Assembly (NCBI RefSeq): GCF_013249015.1
Contig: NZ_JABRPL010000003.1
Location: 402,245 to 466,244, forward strand
Source: Rathayibacter agropyri
GTDB taxonomy: Bacteria > Actinomycetota > Actinomycetes > Actinomycetales > Microbacteriaceae
Direction of reading: 5' to 3'
Length of the DNA: 64,000 nucleotides
Shown: positions 41,423 to 49,897 of the stretch, piece after piece
How positions within the stretch are numbered: position 1 is the stretch's first letter
Layout of the letters: each line of letters begins with the position of its first letter
Translations under genes and position numbers: made by a program
The notes under the pieces: generated by a model
Databases searched by the model: none
What the model saw: the letters and a program-made list of their open reading frames with translations, nothing else
Told to the model about the DNA's origin: nothing

Positions 41423-42499
41423 ATGCCCGCACGCCCCTTCTCCCGCAGCCGCCTCGGCCAGACCGCACGGCTCGGCTCGGCCGGACTCGCTTTCGGCGCC
41501 GTCGCCCTCCTGCTCACCGGCTGCATCTCGAACACTCCCGTCGCCTCGGGCAACGCCGGAGGGAGCGCCGCCGCCGTCGCCGCCTCCGACAACGATGCGT
41601 CGGGCGAGAAGGTCGTCATCGGCTTCACCGCCCCCGCGGCCGACCACGGCTGGATGGGCGCCGTGAGCCGTGCGGCCATCGCGGAGGCAGAGAAGTACGA
41701 CGATGTCGAACTGCGCACCGCCGAGGGCACCAACGACGTGAACCTGCAGATCAGTCAGGTCGAGACCTTCATCAACGACGGCGTGAACGCGATTGTGCTC
41801 CTCCCCATCGACGGGGCGGCGCTCACCCAGGTCGCCACGCAGGCGATGGAGGCGGGCATCACCGTCATCAACGTCGACCGCGAGTTCTCGAGCCCCTTCG
41901 CGGCTCGCTCGACGATCCTGGGCGACAACTACGGGATGGGCGTCAGCGCCGGCACCTACATCTGCGGCGAGCTGGGCGACACGCCCGGCGCCATCATCGC
42001 CGAGATCGCGGGCATCGACTCCCTCCCGCTGACCCAGGACCGCAGCCAGGGCTTCGCGGACGCGCTCAAGGGCTGTGGCCTGAGCGTGAGCAACCGTGTT
42101 GCCGCCGACTTCACCGTCCAGGGCGGCGAGCAGGCCGCGGCCAACCTCCTCCAGGCGGCGCCGAAGATCGACGCGATCTGGAACCACGACGACGACCAGG
42201 GCGTCGGTGTCCTCGCGGCGATCGACAGCGCGAACCGCAGCGAGTTCCTCTTCGTTGGCGGCGCCGGCTCGGCGAACGTGATGCGCTCGATCGAGGCCGA
42301 CGACAGCGTCGTCAAGGCCACGGTCGTCTACCCCTCTACGCAGGCTGCGGACGGCATCAAGCTCGCCCGCCTTGTCGAGCAGAACAAGTCGATGAGCGAC
42401 ACGACCTCGCTCGGAGTCCCGCGCCAGATCCAGCTCTTTGCCCCGGTCGTCACGAAGGACAACGTCGCCGAGTACCTGCCCTCGGCCTTCGAGTCCTGA
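41423..42499 (+). CDS. Sugar ABC transporter substrate-binding lipoprotein
   Basis: A 358-residue periplasmic-binding-protein-type lipoprotein (Peripla_BP_4). Lipobox LLLTGC (Cys34); mature motifs VIGFTAPAADHGWMGAVSRA, DGVNAIVLLPIDGAALTQVA, ITVINVDREF and IWNHDDDQGVGVLAAI. The start is ATG 41423 with GAAGGAG upstream. Position after ATPase and permease matches ribose/inositol-type importers; the exact ligand is unknown. Confidence 0.94.
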   Translation: MPARPFSRSRLGQTARLGSAGLAFGAVALLLTGCISNTPVASGNAGGSAAAVAASDNDASGEKVVIGFTAPAADHGWMGAVSRAAIAEAEKYDDVELRTAEGTNDVNLQISQVETFINDGVNAIVLLPIDGAALTQVATQAMEAGITVINVDREFSSPFAARSTILGDNYGMGVSAGTYICGELGDTPGAIIAEIAGIDSLPLTQDRSQGFADALKGCGLSVSNRVAADFTVQGGEQAAANLLQAAPKIDAIWNHDDDQGVGVLAAIDSANRSEFLFVGGAGSANVMRSIEADDSVVKATVVYPSTQAADGIKLARLVEQNKSMSDTTSLGVPRQIQLFAPVVTKDNVAEYLPSAFES

Positions 42500-42735
42500 T
42501 CGACCCCACCGACCAGGGTCGGCGCGGGAACGCTCCCGCGCCGACTCCCGCTCCAGCGCCGCCGCGAGGTCGCTGACGACCCAGGCGCTGTGCCATCGAA
42601 CGACGAGAAAAGGGGAGGAACTGTACGACACCGGCCCGAGGGCCGGATAGGAGGAGACCGGATCCGCAACGTCGTGCGGACAAGAACGGACCCGGCCTCT
42701 GCGATGAACACCTCGTTGAAGGAATCACATCACGC

Positions 42736-45700
42736 ATGAATGATAAGCGACCCTCGAGAAGAAGCATCAGGCGACTTCTCGCTCTCGGCATCGCCGGGTT
42801 GGTGACGGTCTCCGGACTCACCGCCCTCGGCCTGCCCGCCTCGGCCCACGATGGAGTGGACCACGGCTCGGAGCCGGGCGCGGAGTCCGCGCTCGACTGG
42901 AGCAACTACGAGAAGGTGCTGCTGACGAAGAACGTCGGCGAACCCCTCGACCTCGCCGTCCTGCCCGATAAGTCGGTCCTCCACACGGCTCGAAACGGCG
43001 AGATTCGCCACACCGATCCGAAGACCGGCACCACGCGCGTCGTGGCCACCATCCCCGTTTACCAGAACTCCGAGGACGGGCTCCAGTCGGTGGGCATCGA
43101 CCCCGATTTCGCCGAGAACCAGTGGGTTTACGTCGTCTATGCGCCGCCCGGCACTACGCCGACCGGTGCGGCCCCTAACATGCTCCCCGAGGGCGCCGAC
43201 GACAGCTATTGGGACCAGTGGAAGGGCGCTAACCGCCTTTCGCGATTCAAGTGGACCGGATCGACGATCGACCTCTCGACCGAGCAGAAGATCATCGAGA
43301 TCGAGACCCAGCGCGGGCAGTGCTGCCACGTGGGTGCCGACTTCGACTGGGACGCCGACGGCAACCTGTACCTCTCGACCGGTGACAACACTCCGGCGAG
43401 CGCGCCAGGAGCCGCGGGCTTTGCGCCGAACAACGACGCGCCGCGGATGAACCCCGGCTTCGACTCGCGTCGCGGCGCCGGCAACACGAACGACCTCCGC
43501 GGCAAGATCCTCCGGATCGCTGTCCAGGAGGACGGGACCTACACGATTCCAGAGGGGAACCTGTTCCCCGAGGGCACCGAGAAGACCCGCCCGGAGATCT
43601 TCGTGATGGGCGTGCGTAACCCGTTCAAGATCGATGTCGATGCCGAGACGAACACCCTCTCGTGGGGTGACTACGGTCCCGATGCGACGAAGGCCGCTGC
43701 GGCCGACGGCGTGCGCGGCCCGATGGGTCTCGTGGAGTGGAATGCGACCGGTCTCGACCAGCCGCAGAACTCGGGCTGGCCCTACGTCCACGGACCGAAC
43801 GCGGCGTATAACGAGTGGAACTTCGAGACGGCGACGCCCCGCGGCTTCTTCGACCCGCAGAACCTGAAGAACAACTCGCGCTGGAACACCGGCCTTGTCG
43901 ACATCCCGGCGGCGACGTCGGCGACCGTCTACTACGGCGACAACCCGGGCGACCAACCGTTTGACGAGCTCGTGAACTTCGGTACCGGCACCGGTCAGGG
44001 CCCGATGGGCGGGCCGGTCTATCACTACGACGCGGAGAACACCTCGACGTCGAAGTTCCCGGAGTACTGGGACAAGAAGACGTTCTTCGGCGAGTTCTCG
44101 CAGGACTACATCGCGGCATTCACGCTCGATGAGGACCGCGCGGTCACGCACATCGAGGACTTCCTCCCCAATGCCGCGCTCAGCCAGGCTGCGCAGCCGA
44201 TCCACGACAACCCGATGGACATGGAGTTCGGCCCCGACGGGTCGATGTACGTGATCGAGTACGGCGACGGATTCTTCCGCGCCAACCCCGACGCGGGCCT
44301 GTACCGGATCGACTACGCCGAGGGAAACAAGGCCCCGCAGGCGCGTTTCACCGCGACTCCGCTCTCGGCGTCGCAGAGCCCTCTCGAGGTCACGTTCGAC
44401 GCGAAGGGCTCCTCCGACCCCGAGGGCGACGCGCTCACCTACGACTGGGACTTCGACGGCGACGGCACGTTCGACGCCACCGGAGTGACGGCGAAGAAGA
44501 CCTACACCGAGCTCGGACAGTTCACGGCCCGACTGCGCGTCACTGACGCCAAGGGCAAGTTCAGCCTGACCTCGCGGGTCATCTCGGTCGGCAACCAGGC
44601 GCCGCAGATTCAGATCCAGACTCCCGGCAACGGCTCGTTCTTCGAGTGGGGCGACGCGATCCCCTACACGGTGACCGGCACGGACGCGGAGGACGGCGAC
44701 CAGATCGTCAGCAGCCGCGTCAACTGGACCTACGGTCTGGGCCACGACGAGCACGCCCACCCCGAGGTCACCGGCACCGGTGCCCAGGGAGCGTTCCCCA
44801 CGTCGAAGGACTCGCCTGAGCACGGCCCCGGCGCCCTGCTCTACGGCACCGTCGTCGTGACCTACACGGACGCCGGCTTCAACGGACTGCCCCCGGCCAC
44901 GGCCGAGGCGACGCTGCGGCTGAACCCGAAGACGCAGGAGGCGGAGCACGCCGCCCGTGAGGGCGTCCTGCCCTACGCGGACACCACCGCCAGCGGCGGC
45001 AACGCGGTCAGCGGACTCGGTGCGGGATCCTTCCTGCGCTGGGACCCGGTGAACCTGGCCAACCTGACCGGCGTCGTGGTCCGCGCCACCGGTGAGGGCA
45101 CCGTGGATCTGCGCTGGAACGCCGCCGATGCGGCTCCCTTCGGAACCGCGACCATCCCCGCCGGAGCAGGCTGGAAGGACGTCCTCGTCCCCTTCGCCAA
45201 CGCTCCCCAGGGCACCGGGTCGCTCTACGTGACCTCGCCCAACGGACTGTCGCTCGACTCCCTCACCTTCCAGGGTGTCGGCGCCGGTGACAAGACGGCC
45301 CCGACCGTCACGGCGACGCTCGACCCCGCTGCTCCCACCGGAGTCGGCGGTGTCTACAACAAGCCCGTGACCCTCGGCCTCGCCGCCGCGGACAACGGTG
45401 CGATCTCGACCGTGCAGTACTCCGCCGACAACGGGACGACGTGGACCACCGTCCGCGCCACCAACGGTGCATACACGGTGCCGTTCACCACGAACGGGGC
45501 CCGGACGATCCAGTACCGCGCCACGGACACGGGCGGCACCGTGTCGACCGTCGGCACTGTGTCGTTCACGATCGACCTGGCCGCGGCGAACGCTCCGACC
45601 GTCGTGTCGACGACGACCGTCGCCCTCTCGGCTCCCCGCGTGACCTTCGGGGCACCGGGCGAGGCGACTGTCACCGTCACCGGTGAGGGTGGAACGCCGA

Positions 45701-46182
45701 GCGGAGAGGTCGTCCTCGTCGAGGGCGGCACCGAGCTCGGGCGCACGACGCTGAAGGACGGGAAGGCGACCTTCGCCCTGCCGCAGACCCTCGGCGCAGG
45801 CACGCACACCCTCCGAGTCGCCTACGGCGCGGACGGCACCTACAGGACCTCAGAGGGCACCGCCCGCCTGATCGTCTCGAAGGCCGCCTCGGTACTTACC
45901 GCGACCGTCTCGCCGAACCCGGTCAAGCCTGGCGCCAGCGCACAGGTCACGATCGGCGCCGAGACCGAAACCGGAGTGGCCGGAACGGGCCAGGTGAGCG
46001 TGATGGTGAAGCGGAACCTCTCCACCGTCGCGATGCTCACCGGGACCCTCGACGAGAACGGAAAGGTCGTCGTGACGCTGCCGAAGCTCGCGGCGGGGAG
46101 CTACAAGCTCACCGTCACCCACGCCGCCACCGCGAACACTACCGCCGCGTCCGCCCTGCTGAACCTCACTGTCCAGCAGTAG
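42736..46182 (+). CDS. Large secreted PQQ-type sugar dehydrogenase with PKD, CBM-like and Ig-like modules
   Basis: A 1148-residue exported protein. Signal peptide 1-38 (RRSIRRLLALGIAGL...LPASA). Residues about 55-535 are a glucose/sorbosone dehydrogenase-type beta-propeller: NGEIRHTDPKTGTTRVV, GLQSVGIDPDFAENQWVYV, RGQCCHVGADFDWDADGNLY, EIFVMGVRNPFKIDVD. A PKD domain follows (about 535-620), then a CBM6-like module (about 735-855), an OmpL47-like segment (about 870-950) and two Big_3-type Ig repeats to the C-terminus. It should oxidise or bind sugars outside the cell. There is no LPXTG or transmembrane anchor at the end, so it is probably released. Confidence 0.9.
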   Translation: MNDKRPSRRSIRRLLALGIAGLVTVSGLTALGLPASAHDGVDHGSEPGAESALDWSNYEKVLLTKNVGEPLDLAVLPDKSVLHTARNGEIRHTDPKTGTTRVVATIPVYQNSEDGLQSVGIDPDFAENQWVYVVYAPPGTTPTGAAPNMLPEGADDSYWDQWKGANRLSRFKWTGSTIDLSTEQKIIEIETQRGQCCHVGADFDWDADGNLYLSTGDNTPASAPGAAGFAPNNDAPRMNPGFDSRRGAGNTNDLRGKILRIAVQEDGTYTIPEGNLFPEGTEKTRPEIFVMGVRNPFKIDVDAETNTLSWGDYGPDATKAAAADGVRGPMGLVEWNATGLDQPQNSGWPYVHGPNAAYNEWNFETATPRGFFDPQNLKNNSRWNTGLVDIPAATSATVYYGDNPGDQPFDELVNFGTGTGQGPMGGPVYHYDAENTSTSKFPEYWDKKTFFGEFSQDYIAAFTLDEDRAVTHIEDFLPNAALSQAAQPIHDNPMDMEFGPDGSMYVIEYGDGFFRANPDAGLYRIDYAEGNKAPQARFTATPLSASQSPLEVTFDAKGSSDPEGDALTYDWDFDGDGTFDATGVTAKKTYTELGQFTARLRVTDAKGKFSLTSRVISVGNQAPQIQIQTPGNGSFFEWGDAIPYTVTGTDAEDGDQIVSSRVNWTYGLGHDEHAHPEVTGTGAQGAFPTSKDSPEHGPGALLYGTVVVTYTDAGFNGLPPATAEATLRLNPKTQEAEHAAREGVLPYADTTASGGNAVSGLGAGSFLRWDPVNLANLTGVVVRATGEGTVDLRWNAADAAPFGTATIPAGAGWKDVLVPFANAPQGTGSLYVTSPNGLSLDSLTFQGVGAGDKTAPTVTATLDPAAPTGVGGVYNKPVTLGLAAADNGAISTVQYSADNGTTWTTVRATNGAYTVPFTTNGARTIQYRATDTGGTVSTVGTVSFTIDLAAANAPTVVSTTTVALSAPRVTFGAPGEATVTVTGEGGTPSGEVVLVEGGTELGRTTLKDGKATFALPQTLGAGTHTLRVAYGADGTYRTSEGTARLIVSKAASVLTATVSPNPVKPGASAQVTIGAETETGVAGTGQVSVMVKRNLSTVAMLTGTLDENGKVVVTLPKLAAGSYKLTVTHAATANTTAASALLNLTVQQ

Positions 46183-46191
46183 CGCCCGCCC

Positions 46192-46218
46192 GGGGGCCGG
46201 CCGCCTCGGCCGGCCCCC
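46192..46218. terminator. Strong hairpin after the sugar dehydrogenase gene
   Basis: GGGGGCCGGCC-gcctc-GGCCGGCCCCC, a perfect 11-bp GC stem with a 5-base loop, 10 bases after the stop. It lacks a T-tract but is stable enough to end or attenuate transcription before the TIM-barrel gene. Confidence 0.7.
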
Positions 46219-46251
46219 ATCCCCCGAACCACCTGCCATTTCGAAGGAGAA

Positions 46252-47238
46252 ATGATGCACCACCACCACGCATCCATCACGGCCAAGCCGATGAGCCGGC
46301 GCTCGCTGATGACGGCCCTGGCCGCCTCGACGGTCGCTGTCGGAGCGGGAGCCTTCGCGGCACCCGCCGGGGCCGCCCCCGCGCCCTCGTCCGGCTCCAC
46401 GCGGCTGGTCCCGATCAACCGCATCGGCATCCAGCTGTACAGCGTCCGCGACAAGGTCGCCTCGATCGGCTTCCGCGCCGTCTTCGAGGAACTGGGCCGC
46501 ATCGGCTACAGCGAGATCGAGTTCGCCGGGTACACCCAGGGCCAGGTCGGCGCGATCACCCCGCAGGAGATCCGCACGCTGCTCGATGACAACGGCCTGC
46601 GCGCCGTCGGGTCGCACGTCGGCACCAACCTGCTCCGCTCGGAACTGGGCCGGCAGATCGAGATCGCGCAGATCCTCGGCACGCCGCACCTCGGCACGGG
46701 CAACGCGCCGACCAACGTCAACACCGTGGCCGGCTACCGCGCCGCGGCGGACGAGTGGAACGCCTGGGGCCAGCAGGTCTCGGCGGCGGGCATGAAGCTC
46801 TACCAGCACAACCACGCGGGAGAGTTCGCCTTCGGTTCGGACGACCCCAAGACCCGCCTCTACGACGTCTTCTACGACAACACCGACCCGCGCCACGTGT
46901 ACCTCGAGATGGACGTCTACTGGGCGTACGTCGGCAAGAAGCTCTACCCCGGCTTCGAGCCGCTCGACTACATCACGCGCAACCCGCGCCGCTACCCGAT
47001 CCTGCACCTCAAGGACGGCAAGACGAACAACGCCAACACCAACGGCTACGACATCGTCGAATTCGGTGCGGGCAACCTGCCCTACCAGGCGTTCCTCTCG
47101 GAGCTGCGCGACCGCGGCCAGCGCTTCGGCGTGTGGGAGCAGGACACCGCTCCCACCTTGGCGACGCCGCCGAGCACGGGGAACTCCCTCGAGGCCGCTT
47201 CCCGCAGCTACTCCGCGATCGCGGCACTCCGTGGCTGA
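46252..47238 (+). CDS. Tat-exported sugar-phosphate isomerase/epimerase-like TIM-barrel protein
   Basis: A 328-residue xylose-isomerase-like TIM barrel. N-terminal Tat signal (MSRRSLMTALAASTV, hydrophobic stretch, GAAPAP). Barrel motifs: NRIGIQLYSVRD, YSEIEFAGYTQ, KLYQHNHAGEFAF (metal His/Glu), VYLEMDVYWAYVG (Glu, Asp) and YPILHLKDGKT (His, Asp), so the metal site looks complete. The N-terminal MMHHHH run is natural and upstream of the twin arginines. Export of this fold is a feature of sugar-oxidation loci; it lies just after the secreted sugar dehydrogenase. Confidence 0.92.
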   Translation: MMHHHHASITAKPMSRRSLMTALAASTVAVGAGAFAAPAGAAPAPSSGSTRLVPINRIGIQLYSVRDKVASIGFRAVFEELGRIGYSEIEFAGYTQGQVGAITPQEIRTLLDDNGLRAVGSHVGTNLLRSELGRQIEIAQILGTPHLGTGNAPTNVNTVAGYRAAADEWNAWGQQVSAAGMKLYQHNHAGEFAFGSDDPKTRLYDVFYDNTDPRHVYLEMDVYWAYVGKKLYPGFEPLDYITRNPRRYPILHLKDGKTNNANTNGYDIVEFGAGNLPYQAFLSELRDRGQRFGVWEQDTAPTLATPPSTGNSLEAASRSYSAIAALRG

Positions 47239-47314
47239 GCGTCGGCGCCCCGTGCGCACCTCCAGCACCACCTCCAGCACGACTACGCGCACGAGCGCAC
47301 CGAGGAGAACCCTG

Positions 47315-48583
47315 ATGAAGTGGAAGACGCCCACGGCGGTCCTCGCGGCCGCCTCCCTCGCGATGGTCGCCGCGCCGTCGGCCTTCGCGGCCACGACGGA
47401 CTGCACCACCGAGCTCGGCAACCAGACGATCACCGGCGACCTCACCGTCGCCGCCGGTGAGACCTGCGTGCTCGGCAACGTGAGTGTCACCGGGAACGTC
47501 ATCGTCGGCGACGACGCCTGGCTGGACGCCACGTCGGCGACCATCGGCGGCGACGTCATCGGCACGGACGCCTACGGCATCTCGATCGACGGCACCAGCG
47601 TCGGCGGAGACGTCGTGTCGTTCTCGGAGGGCAGCCGCTCCGGGTTCCTCTACCTGCGCGACCTCACGGTCGGCGGCATGGTCGAGGCCGGCGGCATCGA
47701 CGTCGAGTTCAGCGACCTGTCGGTCGCGGGCGGCGTGAGCACCGCGGCGGCGAACTACGTTGACGTCGACCGGACGAGCGTGGGCGGGGACGCCGTCTTC
47801 GCCGACAGCGACTTCGGCGTGAACGTGCAGGGCGCGATCGTCGGCGGCTCGCTGACGGTGAGCGGCTCCTCGCGCGGCGTCCTGCTGGGCGCGAACGAGG
47901 ACGGCTCGTCGAGCGCGCTGGGCAACACCGTCGGTGGGGACCTCACGCTCTCGGGCAACTCCGGGAACGTGCAGCTCGCGGGTGCGACGGTCGGCGGGCG
48001 CATCGTGCTCGCGGAAAACGCGCCGGCCGTCAACTTCGGTGCAGGCAACTCTGCCGCGTCCGTCTCCGGCGACTTCACCGGCACCGCGGCGGGCGCTGCG
48101 GCCGAGGGCGACCAGTCCGTGGCCGTCATCGTCCCGGAAGCGCGCGAGGGTGAACTGACGTGGAGCCTGGAGGGCACCAGCAACCTGGTGAACCTCGGAG
48201 TCGCCGAGGAGCGGGGCGACCACTTCGCCGCCTCCGGTGAGCTCGTGCCGGTCAGGGTGACCGACTCGCGCCTCACCGGACCGGCCTGGTCGGTTTCGGG
48301 ACAGCTGAGCGACTTCCGCGCCGGCACCCAGACCGTCTCGGGCAAGTACCTCGGCTGGACCCCGGAGGTCCTGGAAAACGACGGCGGTGCCGTCGCCGGC
48401 GCTCCCGTTCCCTCCGGCTTCGACTCGGGTGACGGCCTCGCCACCGCCCGCGTCCTCGGTTCGGCCGCGGCCGAGCACCCGACCGGATCCTCGGTCCTCG
48501 GCGCCGACCTCGACCTGAAGCTCCCGCTCTCGGTTGGAACCGGCACCTACACGGCGACGCTGACGCTCACCGCGCTCGGCTAG
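47315..48583 (+). CDS. Secreted WxL-like beta-repeat protein
   Basis: A 422-residue exported protein (signal KTPTAVLAAASLAMVAAPSA, cleavage near AFA-ATT). Residues about 35-250 are repeated short strands with a VGGDV/VGGSL pattern, probably a beta-solenoid. The C-terminal 150 residues resemble WxL-type surface proteins (WSLEGTSNLVNLG, AWSVSGQLSDF, YLGWTPEV). It is followed by a DUF916-type partner, the arrangement seen for WxL systems in Firmicutes. Start ATG 47315 with GAGGAGA upstream. Confidence 0.8.
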   Translation: MKWKTPTAVLAAASLAMVAAPSAFAATTDCTTELGNQTITGDLTVAAGETCVLGNVSVTGNVIVGDDAWLDATSATIGGDVIGTDAYGISIDGTSVGGDVVSFSEGSRSGFLYLRDLTVGGMVEAGGIDVEFSDLSVAGGVSTAAANYVDVDRTSVGGDAVFADSDFGVNVQGAIVGGSLTVSGSSRGVLLGANEDGSSSALGNTVGGDLTLSGNSGNVQLAGATVGGRIVLAENAPAVNFGAGNSAASVSGDFTGTAAGAAAEGDQSVAVIVPEAREGELTWSLEGTSNLVNLGVAEERGDHFAASGELVPVRVTDSRLTGPAWSVSGQLSDFRAGTQTVSGKYLGWTPEVLENDGGAVAGAPVPSGFDSGDGLATARVLGSAAAEHPTGSSVLGADLDLKLPLSVGTGTYTATLTLTALG

Positions 48584-48593
48584 CCACTCCCAC

Positions 48594-48662
48594 CCCTCCG
48601 CGAGATGCCTCTTCGGTACGCCACGCCCGGCGTGTTGCGTACCGAAGAGTCATCTCGCGGGA
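48594..48662 (-). repeat. R-family palindromic repeat, copy 6
   Basis: CCGCGAGATGCCTCTTCGGT and ACCGAAGAGTCATCTCGCGG continue to a stem of about 24 bp with one mismatch; the minus-strand centre reads GCAACACGCCGGGCG, so it is oriented like copy 1. It lies between the WxL-like and DUF916 genes. Confidence 0.8.
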
Positions 48663-48689
48663 ACCCCACTGCGAACGGACGTTGGGCTC

Positions 48690-49754
48690 ATGCCACGCAC
48701 CTCCCGAACCACCGCCATCCTGCTGCTGGCCTCGCTCCTTGCGGCAGGGGGGCTCGCGGCGCAGGCGGGCGCCCAGGAGGCGGACGGCGCCGTCACCTGG
48801 GGGGTGCGCCCCGCCGACACCGAGCAGGGCAGTGAGCGCCCGAACTACGCCTACGCCCTCGACCCGGGCGGGCACCTGAGCGACGCCCTGATCGTGTCGA
48901 ACTACGACGACGAGCCCCAGACGTTCCGCGTCTACGCGGCCGACGGCTTCATCACCGAGGCCGGCCAGCTCGACCTGCTCCCCGCCGCGGAGCCCTCGAC
49001 CCAGCTCGGCAGTTGGATTTCGTTCGAGGCCCCCGAGATCACCGTGCCGGCGGGTGAGAGCGTGCAGGTGCCGTTCGAACTCGCTGTGCCCGCCGACGTC
49101 ACGCCCGGCGACTACGCCGCGGGCGTCGTCTCCTCGATCCTGGTGCAGGGCGAGACCGGAGTGTCGGTCGACCGGCGCCTCGGCTCGCGGATGTACCTCC
49201 GCGTGGGCGGCGACCTCGCTCCGCGCTTGGCAATCGACGACCTCACCGTCGCGTACGACGGGGGCTGGAACCCCTTCGCCCCCGGCTCCGCGACCGTTGA
49301 CTACACCGTGACCAACGCGGGCAACACCCGCATCGCGCCGGGTGCTGACTTGAGCGTCGCGGGGCTGTTCGGCCTCGCTCCGGTCGCTGCGACCGATCCG
49401 GAGCCGCTGCCCGAGCTACTGCCCGGCACGTCCGTGACCCGCAGCGTGACGGTCGCCGGCGTCTGGCCGCTCTTCGTGGCGACCGCCCAGGCCGTTCTCT
49501 CGGGCACTGTCGTCACCGCCGACTTCTCGGCTGCCCCTTCCACGGACGCGGTCCCGGAGGTACCCCTCGCGTCGGCCGAAGCCGCCGCGGTGGCGGTGCC
49601 GTGGAGTGCGCTGCTCCTCCTGGCCCTGCTGGTGGGGCTGATCGTGCTGAGCGTGGTGCGTCGGCGTCGGCGCGCTCTGCGCGAGCAGGGGCGGATCGAC
49701 GCGGCCGTTGCCGCCGCGCTTCAGGCGCCTGACCGGGTGGAGGTCGACTCCTGA
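48690..49754 (+). CDS. DUF916-type (WxL-associated) membrane-anchored surface protein
   Basis: A 354-residue protein: N-terminal signal (TTAILLLASLLAAGGLAAQA), a DUF916-like beta domain (about 35-160; WGVRPADTEQGSERPNYAYA, FRVYAADGFITEAGQLDLLP, GSWISFEAPEITVPAGESVQ), a second Ig-like domain (about 170-270), one C-terminal transmembrane helix (about 296-318) and a basic cytoplasmic tail. DUF916/WxL partners bind peptidoglycan and WxL proteins in Firmicutes; here the pair occurs in a probable actinobacterium. Confidence 0.85.
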   Translation: MPRTSRTTAILLLASLLAAGGLAAQAGAQEADGAVTWGVRPADTEQGSERPNYAYALDPGGHLSDALIVSNYDDEPQTFRVYAADGFITEAGQLDLLPAAEPSTQLGSWISFEAPEITVPAGESVQVPFELAVPADVTPGDYAAGVVSSILVQGETGVSVDRRLGSRMYLRVGGDLAPRLAIDDLTVAYDGGWNPFAPGSATVDYTVTNAGNTRIAPGADLSVAGLFGLAPVAATDPEPLPELLPGTSVTRSVTVAGVWPLFVATAQAVLSGTVVTADFSAAPSTDAVPEVPLASAEAAAVAVPWSALLLLALLVGLIVLSVVRRRRRALREQGRIDAAVAAALQAPDRVEVDS

Positions 49755-49769
49755 CCGGGTGCGGCGGGT

Positions 49770-49849
49770 TCGATCTGCAGGGGATCGTGCCGCGGACGCC
49801 CATTTCAGCCCGTCAGGACGGTGGCGACGGCCAGATCCCCTGCGAATCG
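49770..49849. repeat. Inverted repeat between convergent genes
   Basis: TCGATCTGCAGGGGATC at 49770-49786 pairs with GATCCCCTGCGAATCG at 49834-49849, with two mismatches. A degenerate third CCTGCAAATCGG follows. It lies between the ends of the DUF916 and ROK genes and may be a two-sided terminator or a further REP-like repeat. Confidence 0.6.
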
Positions 49850-49897
49850 CACGGACTCCTGCAAATCGGACGCTGGGAGGACGAGCCTGCCCCCCGC

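Noticed and set aside
42730-45807. A 1025-residue open frame on the minus strand, antisense to the secreted sugar dehydrogenase
   Set aside because: Its sequence is Arg/Gly/Val-rich shadow translation of a gene with clear domains on the plus strand; no domain motifs or ribosome-binding site. Other long antisense frames (45850-47565, 47009-48478, 53287-54762, 56647-58782) were rejected for the same reason.
46252-46272. MMHHHH at the start of the TIM-barrel protein, like an affinity tag
   Set aside because: It lies within a natural start region ahead of a Tat signal with native codon use; runs of His are not proof of engineering.
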